Of a DNA stretch of 28,929 bases, positions 12,977 through 20,594 are shown piece by piece. Source of the stretch: Streptomyces sp. NRRL B-1347 (GTDB lineage Bacteria; Actinomycetota; Actinomycetes; Streptomycetales; Streptomycetaceae); contig NZ_JOJM01000084.1 in the NCBI RefSeq assembly GCF_000720325.1, positions 1-28,929 on the forward strand, given 5' to 3'. The translations under genes and the position numbers were made by a program. A model generated the notes under the pieces. That model was not told the origin of the DNA. It did not search any database and was given only the letters and a program-made list of their open reading frames with translations. Each line of letters opens with the position of its first letter. Position 1 is the first letter of the stretch.

Positions 12977-14643
12977 GTCTCCTCGTCGTTGGCCTCAGCC
13001 ACCGGAGCGCTCCGGTGAGCGTCCTGGAGCGGGCCGCGCTCACCGTCGACGCGCAGTCCAAGCTGCTGCACGACACGGTGGCCGCCGAGCCCGCGGCCGA
13101 GGCCGCCGTGCTCGCCACCTGCAACCGCATCGAGCTGTACGCGGACGTGGACAAGTTCCACGCGGGCGTGGCCGAGCTGTCGACGCTGCTCGCCCGGCAC
13201 AGCGGCGTGAGCCTCGAGGAGCTCACCCCTTATCTGTACGTGCACTACGAGGACCGGGCGGTGCACCACCTGTTCTCGGTGGCGTGCGGCCTGGACTCGA
13301 TGGTCGTGGGCGAGGGGCAGATCCTCGGCCAGATCAAGGACGGCCTGGCGCGGGCGCAGGACCTGCACACCGCGGGTCGGCTGCTCAACGACCTGTTCCA
13401 GCAGGCGCTGCGGGTCGGCAAGCGGGCACACTCCGAGACCGGCATCGACCGGGCCGGGCAGTCCCTGGTGACCTTCGGCCTCGAGCAGCTCGCCGGGCGC
13501 GAGCCGGTGGAGGCGTGGGCCAAGGGCAAGCGCGCCCTGGTGATCGGCGCGGGCTCCATGTCGTCCCTGGCGGCGGCGACCCTCGCGCGCTCCGGCGTCG
13601 ACGAGATCGTGATCGCCAACCGCACCCTGGAGCGGGCCGAGCGGCTCACGCAGATCCTCGGTGATGGCGGTACGGGCGTGCGCGCGCGTGCGGTCCGGAT
13701 GGACGCGGTGGCGGCCGAGCTGACACGTGCCGACGTGGCCGTTTCCTGTACCGGCGCGACGGGCCTCGTGCTCACGGGCGCCGATGTCGCGGCGGCGGTC
13801 TCCGGCCGTACGGGTGCGCCCGCGGTGACGCTCCCCGGCCAGACGGGCACGCCCGCGGCCCCCGGCGACGCCGCGCAGGCCTGCGCGGACGACACCTGCC
13901 TCGTCACGCCCGCCGACGACCCTGACGCCGCCGAGGACCCCGCCGCCGGTCCGCACATCGGCGACGCCCACGCGTACGAGCAGCACGGCGCGCTCGTCGA
14001 CAACAGCCCCGCCGTGGGCGGGGCCGCCGCGGTGCGGACCGCCACGGCCGTGGCCCGCGCCCAGGTCGCCGCTCCGGCCCGCGCCGTCGCGCTGGCGCTG
14101 CTCGACCTGGCCATGCCGCGTGACATCGACGCGGCCGTGCACCGGGTCGAGGGCGTCCGGCTCGTCGACATCGAGTCGCTCGCGGAGGCCTCCGCCGACG
14201 CGCCGATGGCCGCCGACGTGGACGCCGTGCGCACGATCGTGTCCGACGAGGTGGCCGCGTTCGGCGCCGCCCAGCGGGCCGCGCACATCACGCCCACCGT
14301 GGTCGCGCTGCGCACCATGGCCGCCGACGTCGTCAGCAGCGAGATCGCCCGGCTCGACGGGCGCCTGCCGGAGCTCGGCGACAAGCAGCGGGCCGAGATC
14401 ACGCAGACCGTGCGCCGCGTCGTGGACAAGCTGCTGCACGCGCCGACGGTGCGGGTGAAGCAGCTGGCGAGCGAGCCCGGCGGCGCCGGGTACGCGGACG
14501 CGCTGCGCACCCTCTTCGACCTCGACCCGGAGACGGTCGCGGCCGTGTCCCGGGCCGACCACCTGCGTGACGCCCCCGGTGTCCAGGCGGGTCAGCAAGA
14601 CCAGCTCCACCAGAACGACGACCCGAAGCGAGGCCGGGCATGA
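12973..14643 (+). CDS. hemA: glutamyl-tRNA reductase
   Basis: HemA reduces glutamyl-tRNA to glutamate-1-semialdehyde, the first committed step of tetrapyrrole synthesis in bacteria using the C5 pathway. The 556-residue protein has the catalytic cysteine at C50 in VLATCNRIELY, the ACGLDSMVVGEGQILGQ block (104-120), a GAGSMSSLAA NADPH-binding motif near 192 and the C-terminal dimerisation helices. About 90 residues (281-371), rich in Ala, Gly, Pro and Asp, interrupt the NADPH domain between VLTGADVAAA and LLDLAMPRDI. Such a low-complexity insertion makes Streptomyces HemA longer than the usual 420-450 residues. The start overlaps rex and the stop overlaps hemC, each by 4 bases. Confidence 0.97.
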   Translation: MSLLVVGLSHRSAPVSVLERAALTVDAQSKLLHDTVAAEPAAEAAVLATCNRIELYADVDKFHAGVAELSTLLARHSGVSLEELTPYLYVHYEDRAVHHLFSVACGLDSMVVGEGQILGQIKDGLARAQDLHTAGRLLNDLFQQALRVGKRAHSETGIDRAGQSLVTFGLEQLAGREPVEAWAKGKRALVIGAGSMSSLAAATLARSGVDEIVIANRTLERAERLTQILGDGGTGVRARAVRMDAVAAELTRADVAVSCTGATGLVLTGADVAAAVSGRTGAPAVTLPGQTGTPAAPGDAAQACADDTCLVTPADDPDAAEDPAAGPHIGDAHAYEQHGALVDNSPAVGGAAAVRTATAVARAQVAAPARAVALALLDLAMPRDIDAAVHRVEGVRLVDIESLAEASADAPMAADVDAVRTIVSDEVAAFGAAQRAAHITPTVVALRTMAADVVSSEIARLDGRLPELGDKQRAEITQTVRRVVDKLLHAPTVRVKQLASEPGGAGYADALRTLFDLDPETVAAVSRADHLRDAPGVQAGQQDQLHQNDDPKRGRA

Positions 14644-15599
14644 CCGAGAGGGCCCTCAGGCTCGGGACCAGGCGCAGCAAGCTGGCCATGGCCCAGTCCG
14701 GCCAGGTGGCCGAGGAGGTCCGGCAGTTGACGGGGCGCCCCGTCGAGCTCGTCGAGATCACCACGTACGGCGACACCTCGCGCGAGCACCTCGCGCAGAT
14801 CGGTGGCACCGGTGTGTTCGCGACCGCGCTGCGTGACGCGCTGCGCGACGGCGAGGTCGACTTCGCCGTGCACTCCCTGAAGGACCTGCCGACCGCGCAG
14901 CCCGAGGAGTTCACGCTGGCCGCCCTGCCGGTGCGCGAGGACCCGCGGGACGTCCTGGTCGCGCGCGACGGCCTCGCCTTCGCCGGGCTGCCGGACGGGG
15001 CCCGCGTGGGCACCGGCTCGCCGCGCCGCATGGCGCAGCTCAACGCGTACGCCCGCGCTCACGGACTCACCATCGAGACCGTGCCGATCCGCGGCAACAT
15101 CGACTCCCGGATCGGATACGTGCGGGACGGGCGGCTCGACGCCGTCGTCCTGGCCGCCGCCGGACTCAGCCGCGTCGGCAGGCTCGACGAGGTGACCGAC
15201 TTCCTGTCGGTCGACATGGTTCTGCCCGCCCCCGGCCAGGGGGCACTGGCGATCGAGTGCGCCGCGTCCAACGCGGACCTCATCGCCGCGCTCGCCGAGC
15301 TCGACGACCCGTACACGCGGGTCGCCGTGACCGCCGAGCGATCCCTGCTCGCCGCCCTGGAAGCCGGTTGCAGTGCGCCCGTGGGCGCGCTGGCCGACTT
15401 GCTGGCCGACGGGCAGGTTGTCAAGGAAATGCGCCTGCGCGGCGTCGTCGGTGCCACCGACGGCTCGTCGCTGGTGCAGCTGTCCACCACCGGTCCCGTG
15501 CCCGGGACGGAAGACCAGGCGATGGCGCTCGGGCGGGAACTCGCCGCCGAGATGCTCGCCAAGGGCGCGGCCGGTCTGATGGGGGAGCGAGCACTTTGA
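14640..15599 (+). CDS. hemC: porphobilinogen deaminase (hydroxymethylbilane synthase)
   Basis: HemC joins four porphobilinogen units into hydroxymethylbilane in the cytoplasm. The 319-residue protein has LRLGTRRSKLAMAQ at the N-terminus, the catalytic Asp in VHSLKDLPT (D82), RGNIDSRI, and the dipyrromethane cofactor cysteine C244 in LEAGCSAPVG. All key residues are intact and the length is typical. The ATG overlaps the hemA stop (ATGA) and the TGA overlaps the TTG start of the hemD fusion, so the three genes are probably translationally coupled and share the Rex-controlled promoter. Confidence 0.97.
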   Translation: MTERALRLGTRRSKLAMAQSGQVAEEVRQLTGRPVELVEITTYGDTSREHLAQIGGTGVFATALRDALRDGEVDFAVHSLKDLPTAQPEEFTLAALPVREDPRDVLVARDGLAFAGLPDGARVGTGSPRRMAQLNAYARAHGLTIETVPIRGNIDSRIGYVRDGRLDAVVLAAAGLSRVGRLDEVTDFLSVDMVLPAPGQGALAIECAASNADLIAALAELDDPYTRVAVTAERSLLAALEAGCSAPVGALADLLADGQVVKEMRLRGVVGATDGSSLVQLSTTGPVPGTEDQAMALGRELAAEMLAKGAAGLMGERAL

Positions 15600-17266
15600 G
15601 CCCCACCTCGAACCTTCCCGGCCTTCCCGCACACGGGCACGTCACCTTTCTCGGTGCCGGACCCGGAGATCCGGGACTGCTGACTCTGCGCGCCGTCGAG
15701 GCGCTGGCCCGAGCGGATGTGCTGATCGCCGAGCCGGATGTTCTCGATGTCGTACGCGTGCATGCCCGAGGGGGTGTGGACACGCCGCTGCCCCAGTCGG
15801 CTGACGGCACGTCAGAGAGCGCTCAGGTGCCGACAGCTGCACCGGCTCAGGCTGCGGCCAATCTTGTCATGGAGGCGGCGCGGGGCGGCAGGCGGGTCGT
15901 GCGTGCGGTGACCGGCGACCCCGGCCTGGACACGGACGCCGCGGACGAGATGCTCGCCTGTGCCGCCGAGGGCATCCCCTTCGAGGTGGTGCCGGGCATC
16001 GCGACCGCGGTGGGCGTGCCCGCCTACGCGGGGGTGCCGCTGCGCGACGCACAGGGCACCGACGTGCGCTTCGTCGACGCGCGGACCGCGTCCGACCGCT
16101 GCTGGAGCGAGGTCGGGGCGTCGGACGGGACCGTGGTGGTCTCCACGGCCCTGGACTCGGTGGCCGCGGCCGCCGGTGAACTGGTGGCCGCCGGGCGCAA
16201 GCCCGATACGCCGCTGACGGTGACCATCGCCGGTACGACGACGCGCCAGCGCACCTGGACGGCGACGCTCGGCACCATCGCGCAGGTCCTCAAGCAGGCG
16301 AAGGTCCTCCCCTCGCCCGACGGGGGCCGGCCCGTCATAGCCGTGGTCGGTGAGCGTTCCGCCGCCGCCCGGCGCGACCAGCTGTCGTGGTTCGAGTCGA
16401 AGCCGCTCTTCGGGTGGCGGGTGCTCGTGCCGCGCACGAAGGAGCAGGCGGCGTCGCTCTCCGACCAGCTGCGTTCGTACGGCGCGGTGCCGCACGAGGT
16501 GCCGACGATCGCCGTCGAGCCGCCGCGCACCCCCCAGCAGATGGAGCGGGCCGTCAAGGGGCTCGTGACCGGGCGCTACGAGTGGATCGCCTTCACCTCG
16601 GTGAACGCCGTCAAGGCGGTGCGGGAGAAGTTCGAGGAGTACGGGCTCGACGCCCGTGCCTTCGCGGGCATCAAGGTCGCCGCCGTGGGCGAGCAGACGG
16701 CCGCCGCGCTCATCGCCTTCGGCGTGAAGCCGGACCTGGTGCCGAGCGGGGAGCAGTCCGCCGCGGGCCTCCTGGAGGACTGGCCGCCGTACGACCCCGT
16801 CTTCGACCCGATCGACCGGGTGTTCCTGCCGCGGGCCGACATCGCCACGGAGACGCTGGTCGCCGGGCTCATCGACCTCGGCTGGGAGGTCGACGACGTC
16901 ACCGCCTACCGGACCGTGCGGGCCTCGCCGCCGCCCGCGGAGACCCGCGAGGCCATCAAGGGCGGCGGCTTCGACGCCGTGCTCTTCACGTCGAGCAGCA
17001 CGGTGCGGAACCTGGTCGGCATCGCCGGCAAGCCGCACAACGTGACCGTCATCGCCTGCATCGGGCCCGCCACCGCGAAGACCGCGGAGGAGCACGGCCT
17101 GCGCGTGGACGTGATGGCTCCGGAGCCGTCCGTGCACAAGCTGGCGGCGGCCCTCGCGGAGTTCGGCGCGCGGCGCCGGACCGCCGCCCTTGAGGCGGGC
17201 GATCCCGTGACGCGACCCAGTGAGCGTCGGCCGGGAGCCCGGCGGCGCCGGGCCGCCGCGCCGTAG
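15596..17266 (+). CDS. hemD: CobA-like methyltransferase domain fused to uroporphyrinogen-III synthase
   Basis: The TTG at 15596, with GGGGGAG upstream, gives 556 residues. Residues 15-235 resemble uroporphyrinogen-III C-methyltransferase: FLGAGPGDPGLLTLRA, FEVVPGIATAVGVPAYAGVP and a QRTWTATL block. The normally strict KGGDPFVFGRG loop is reduced to VTGDPGLDTDA, and the YDRLV block is replaced. Residues 275-535 are HemD, which closes and flips ring D of hydroxymethylbilane (VLVPRTKEQA, AFTSVNAV, AVGEQTA, LFTSSSTV, CIGPATA). Actinobacteria commonly carry this fusion. The synthase half is probably active; methyltransferase activity is doubtful. The last ~30 residues are Arg-rich. It overlaps hemC by 4 bases. 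Confidence 0.93.
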   Translation: MSPTSNLPGLPAHGHVTFLGAGPGDPGLLTLRAVEALARADVLIAEPDVLDVVRVHARGGVDTPLPQSADGTSESAQVPTAAPAQAAANLVMEAARGGRRVVRAVTGDPGLDTDAADEMLACAAEGIPFEVVPGIATAVGVPAYAGVPLRDAQGTDVRFVDARTASDRCWSEVGASDGTVVVSTALDSVAAAAGELVAAGRKPDTPLTVTIAGTTTRQRTWTATLGTIAQVLKQAKVLPSPDGGRPVIAVVGERSAAARRDQLSWFESKPLFGWRVLVPRTKEQAASLSDQLRSYGAVPHEVPTIAVEPPRTPQQMERAVKGLVTGRYEWIAFTSVNAVKAVREKFEEYGLDARAFAGIKVAAVGEQTAAALIAFGVKPDLVPSGEQSAAGLLEDWPPYDPVFDPIDRVFLPRADIATETLVAGLIDLGWEVDDVTAYRTVRASPPPAETREAIKGGGFDAVLFTSSSTVRNLVGIAGKPHNVTVIACIGPATAKTAEEHGLRVDVMAPEPSVHKLAAALAEFGARRRTAALEAGDPVTRPSERRPGARRRRAAAP

Positions 17267-17303
17267 GCTGCCTTCCCGGGGTGCGCGCACGGCCCACCCC
17301 TTC

Positions 17304-17339
17304 CCGGGCCAGGGGGGCTGAAGCCCCCCTGGGGCCCGG
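17304..17339 (+). terminator. strong hairpin between hemD and hemB
   Basis: CCGGGCC (17304-17310) pairs with GGCCCGG (17333-17339), and AGGGGGGCT (17311-17319) pairs with AGCCCCCCT (17322-17330). No T run follows. It may terminate or attenuate the rex-hemACD message before hemB; the following bases to 17380 resemble common Streptomyces intergenic GC-rich repeats. Confidence 0.65.
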
Positions 17340-17405
17340 TTGACGGCGCTTCGCGCCCGTCCGTACAGGCCGGGCGGGCTTGAGACTTGTTGAGGTGCAT
17401 GCGCA

Positions 17406-18395
17406 GTGACTGCATACGGTTCCTTCCCCGGCTCGCGGCCCCGGCGGCTGCGCACCACTCCCGCGATGCGGCGCATGGTCGCCGAGACGCGGCTGCATCC
17501 GGCCGATCTGATCCTGCCCGCCTTCGTGCGGGAGGGCATCGACGCGCCCGTGCCGATCGACTCCATGCCGGGCGTCGTCCAGCACACCCGGGACACCCTG
17601 AAGAAGGCCGCCGTCGAGGCGCTGGAGGCGGGGGTCTCCGGGATCATGCTGTTCGGGGTGCCGGAGGAGTCGAAGAAGGACGCCCTGGGCACGCCGGGCA
17701 CCGACCCGGACGGGATCCTCCAGGTCGCGCTCCGCGACGTGCGGGCCGAGGTCGGCGACGACCTCATCGTGATGTCCGACCTGTGTCTGGACGAGACGAC
17801 GGAGCACGGGCACTGCGGGGTGCTCGACAGCGAGGGCCGCGTCGACAACGACGCCACCCTTGAGCGGTACGCGGAGATGGCGCAGGTGCAGGCCGACGCG
17901 GGCGCGCACGTGGTCGGCCCGAGCGGCATGATGGACGGTCAGGTCGGCGTCATCCGCGACGCGTTGGACCAGACCGGGTACGAGGACGTGTCTGTCCTCG
18001 CCTACACCGCAAAGTATTCGTCCGCGTTCTACGGCCCCTTCCGGGAGGCCGTGGGGTCCTCGTTGAAGGGCGACCGCAAGACCTACCAGCAGGATCCGGC
18101 CAATGTCCGCGAGTCCCTGCGGGAGCTGGCGCTCGACCTGGAGGAGGGCGCCGACATGGTGATGGTGAAGCCCGCCGGGCCCTACCTCGACGTCCTCGCC
18201 AAGGTGGCGGAGCGCGTGGACGTGCCCGTGGCGGCGTACCAGATCTCCGGTGAGTACGCGATGATCCAGGCCGCCGCCGAGCGCGGCTGGATCGACCGGG
18301 ACAAGGCGATCATGGAGTCGCTGACCGGGATCAAGCGGGCCGGGGCCAACATGATCCTCACCTACTGGGCGACCGAGGTGGCCCGGCAGCTCTGA
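17406..18395 (+). CDS. hemB: delta-aminolevulinic acid dehydratase (porphobilinogen synthase)
   Basis: HemB condenses two 5-aminolevulinate molecules to porphobilinogen. The 329-residue protein carries both substrate lysines, K203 in [13 protein letters not shown] and K255 in [10 protein letters not shown]. Its metal site reads [14 protein letters not shown]. Compared with the Zn enzyme (Cys-Cys-Cys) the middle cysteine is Asp (C127, D129, C137), a mixed site that makes strict Zn dependence uncertain. The GTG at 17406 starts the protein; GAGG lies about 13 bases upstream, a loose fit. It follows hemD by 140 bases across a strong hairpin, so it may be only partly cotranscribed. Confidence 0.96.
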   Translation: MTAYGSFPGSRPRRLRTTPAMRRMVAETRLHPADLILPAFVREGIDAPVPIDSMPGVVQHTRDTLKKAAVEALEAGVSGIMLFGVPEESKKDALGTPGTDPDGILQVALRDVRAEVGDDLIVMSDLCLDETTEHGHCGVLDSEGRVDNDATLERYAEMAQVQADAGAHVVGPSGMMDGQVGVIRDALDQTGYEDVSVLAYTAKYSSAFYGPFREAVGSSLKGDRKTYQQDPANVRESLRELALDLEEGADMVMVKPAGPYLDVLAKVAERVDVPVAAYQISGEYAMIQAAAERGWIDRDKAIMESLTGIKRAGANMILTYWATEVARQL

Positions 18396-18412
18396 GCCGT
18401 CTCCGGCGGCGC

Positions 18413-18443
18413 TTGACTTCAACTTTGGTTGACGTTTCAGAGT
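18413..18443 (+). promoter_or_regulatory. promoter with MerR-type geometry before the quinone oxidoreductase gene
   Basis: The -35 TTGACT (18413-18418) and -10 CAGAGT (18438-18443) are separated by 19 bp, longer than the usual 17. An inverted repeat, ACTTCAAC (18416-18423) and GTTGACGT (18428-18435) with a 4-base spacer, overlaps the -35 and fills most of the spacer. MerR-family activators (SoxR and relatives) act on exactly this arrangement. The half-site CAAC differs from the SoxR core CAAG, and no MerR gene is in the window. Confidence 0.55.
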
Positions 18444-18488
18444 GGTGTGCGTCAGGTCGTTCAAGCCGCCCGTTGGGGAGGACCCCAG

Positions 18489-19454
18489 ATGCACGCCGTC
18501 GTACTGCGCGAATTCGGACCCGCGGAGAACCTTCGCTACGAGACCGTGCCGGACCCCGAGCCGGGGCCCGGCCAGGTCCGGATCGCCGTGCGGGCGGCCG
18601 GGGTCCACTTCATCGAGACCGTGATGCGGGCCGGGGCCGCCAGCGACCTGGCGCCCCCGCTGCCCGAGCTGCCCGCCGTCTTCGGCGGTGAGGTCGCCGG
18701 GGTCGTGGACGCGGTGGGCCCCGGGGTCGAAGGGTCCTGGCTGGGCCGGGCCGTCGTGACCGCGTCCGGGACGCCCGGCGGGTACGCCGAGCTGGCCGTC
18801 GCCGGGGCGGACCAGGTCTACCCGCTGCCGCAGGGCCTCGGATTCCAGGACGCGGTGGCCATGGTCGTCACCGGCGCCACCGCCGTGGGGCTGCTCGACA
18901 TCGCCCGGCTCACCGCCGACGACGTGGTGTTGGTGACCTCCGCTGCCGGAGGTGTCGGCCGTCTCGTCGTCCAGCACGCGCTCGCCGTGGGCGCCACCGT
19001 GGTCGGCGCCGCGGGCGGGGCCGCCAAGGCCGAGGCCGTGCGCAAGCTCGGTGCCGAAGCCGTCGACTACCGCGAGGACGGCTGGGACGACACCGTCCGC
19101 GAGCTGCTCGGCGGCGAGCGGCCCGTGACCGTCGTCCTGGACGGGGTCGGCGGCATCCTGGCCGCCACCGCCTACGAACTCATCGGCGACGGCGGGCGGT
19201 TCGTGTCCATCGGGTCCGCCTCGCAGGTCGACTTCACGCCCGCGTCGGAGCGGGGCGTCGCCTACGTCGACGCGCTGCTCGACCTCCTGGCCCGGCCCGA
19301 GGACCGGGCCGGCTACCAGAGCCGCGCCCTGGACGCGGGCGCGCACGGCGAGTTGGTGCCCGCCGTGCAGTCCTTCCCGCTGTCCCACGCAGCCGAGGTG
19401 CACGCCGCCATGGAACGCCGGGAGACCACCGGCAAGGTCGTGCTCGTGCCGTGA
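18489..19454 (+). CDS. NADPH:quinone oxidoreductase family (zinc-free MDR)
   Basis: The ATG at 18489 is preceded by GGGGAGGA at a 6-base spacing and gives 321 residues. It is a medium-chain dehydrogenase/reductase with a GroES-like N-terminal domain (about 1-110) and a Rossmann domain. The cofactor motif is VLVTSAAGGVGRLVV (SAAGGVG at 151-157), typical of NADPH-dependent quinone or enone reductases. The cysteine-rich zinc sites of alcohol dehydrogenases are absent. It probably reduces quinones or reactive carbonyls in the cytoplasm. It follows hemB by 93 bases but has its own MerR-type promoter, which suggests induction by a redox-active or electrophilic signal. A longer in-frame reading to 18429 would run into the promoter. 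Confidence 0.88.
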   Translation: MHAVVLREFGPAENLRYETVPDPEPGPGQVRIAVRAAGVHFIETVMRAGAASDLAPPLPELPAVFGGEVAGVVDAVGPGVEGSWLGRAVVTASGTPGGYAELAVAGADQVYPLPQGLGFQDAVAMVVTGATAVGLLDIARLTADDVVLVTSAAGGVGRLVVQHALAVGATVVGAAGGAAKAEAVRKLGAEAVDYREDGWDDTVRELLGGERPVTVVLDGVGGILAATAYELIGDGGRFVSIGSASQVDFTPASERGVAYVDALLDLLARPEDRAGYQSRALDAGAHGELVPAVQSFPLSHAAEVHAAMERRETTGKVVLVP

Positions 19455-19464
19455 GGGCGAACGC

Positions 19465-20346
19465 CTAGCCCCGCTTGAGGAGTTCGGCCAGGCGGGAGAG
19501 GCCGTCGGCTCCGTGGCCCTGCTCGACCGCGCGGTCGAGCAGGGGCTGCACACCCGCGAACAGCTCGTCGCTGACGCCCGCCTCCGCGAACGTCGCGAGC
19601 AGGTTCGGGAACGCCGCCTGGTTCACCTCCAGGCTGGAGACGTCCGTCAGGTGCTGCCCGGACTCCAGGGCGGCCGCGGTGCCGGGCACCATGCCGTGCG
19701 TCATCGCGATGATCCAGTCGGTGAGGAGCGGCGCGAACTCCTTCGGCTCCACGCCCGCCTTGCCCGTCAGGGCGAACGCCTGCGCCACGCCCACGGCCAT
19801 CCCGTACATGCCGGTGAGCAGCGACAGGTCCCAGAGCGCGGCGAGGCCCGCGTCCTGGCCGACCCACTTGGTGTCGGCCAGGGCGGCCAGCGTCTCGCGG
19901 TGCTCCTCGAAGGCCTTCTCGTCGCCGCTGTAGAGGATGTACGCGCCCGGCGTCGCGATCATCGGCGGGATCGCCATGATCCCGGCGTCGACGTACGCGA
20001 TGTCGTGCTTGGCCGCCCAGGCGGCGAGCTCGCGGGCCTGTGCCGGGGTGCCGTTCGTGGTGTTCACCAGGGTCTTGCCGCGCAGCTCTTCGGCGAGCGG
20101 TTCGAAGACGTCACGGACGTGGTCGTTGAGCGTGAGGCAGGCGATCACCAGAGGGCTCGCGGTGACCGCGGCGAGGGGCGTCTCCGCGGGGGTCGCGCCC
20201 TGGGCCACGAGGGGGCCCGTCTTCGCGGCCGTGCGGTTCCAGACCGTGGTGGGGTGGCCCGCCTTGAGCAGGGCGGCCGCCAGGGCACCGCCCATGTTGC
20301 CGAGGCCGAGGACGGACACGGGCGGCTTGGGGGACGCGGAGGACAT
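19465..20346 (-). CDS. imine reductase-like NAD(P)-dependent oxidoreductase
   Basis: The 293-residue protein starts with a Rossmann motif VLGLGNMGGALAAALLKAGH (GxGxxG at 14-19) and WNRTAAK, as in beta-hydroxyacid dehydrogenases. The blocks DAGIMAIPPMI and AYILYSGDE (residues 120-142) and the LWDLSLL segment with D173 are hallmarks of imine reductases; the Asp corresponds to the proton-donor position of the R-type enzymes. It would reduce cyclic imines or related C=N bonds with NADPH; the natural substrate is unknown. AAGGAG lies 4 bases before the ATG. It converges with the quinone oxidoreductase gene, their stops only 10 bases apart, with no obvious terminator between them. Confidence 0.85.
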   Translation of the reverse strand: MSSASPKPPVSVLGLGNMGGALAAALLKAGHPTTVWNRTAAKTGPLVAQGATPAETPLAAVTASPLVIACLTLNDHVRDVFEPLAEELRGKTLVNTTNGTPAQARELAAWAAKHDIAYVDAGIMAIPPMIATPGAYILYSGDEKAFEEHRETLAALADTKWVGQDAGLAALWDLSLLTGMYGMAVGVAQAFALTGKAGVEPKEFAPLLTDWIIAMTHGMVPGTAAALESGQHLTDVSSLEVNQAAFPNLLATFAEAGVSDELFAGVQPLLDRAVEQGHGADGLSRLAELLKRG

Positions 20347-20409
20347 GGGGCTCCTTCGGAAAGGGTGGGGGATCGAGGTGATGCCTCGATCCTCCGGCCC
20401 CGCGATCCA

Positions 20410-20442
20410 TCGGACAAGTACCGACTATTTAGTGGGGTACTT
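20410..20442. promoter_or_regulatory. inverted repeat upstream of the imine reductase gene
   Basis: AAGTACC (20416-20422) and GGTACTT (20436-20442) form a perfect inverted repeat with a 13-base AT-rich spacer, 70 to 96 bases before the ATG. Such AAGTACC/GGTACTT sites resemble HxlR-family operators in actinobacteria. The left half is part of a 20-base sequence that is also found at 10030-10049. Confidence 0.5.
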
Positions 20443-20524
20443 ACGAAAAGGTCAGTAAGGGCGCCGCGCCCGCGTACCAGGGAGAGGCGCGCGGGCGCGG
20501 CTGAGGCGAGTCGTACGGTGACAG

Positions 20525-20594
20525 CGGACTACCGGTAGTGGACCACCGGTACTGGACTACCAGTACCGGACCACCAGTAGCGGACTACCAGTAA
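20525..20594. repeat. five tandem copies of a 14-base unit over the DUF4232 stop codon
   Basis: Copies begin at 20525, 20539, 20553, 20567 and 20581, with consensus CGGACTACCAGTAG. On the minus strand the first copy contains the last codons Tyr-Trp-stop of the DUF4232 gene, and four more copies follow the stop. The periodicity is exact, with two to five substitutions between copies. Confidence 0.9.
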
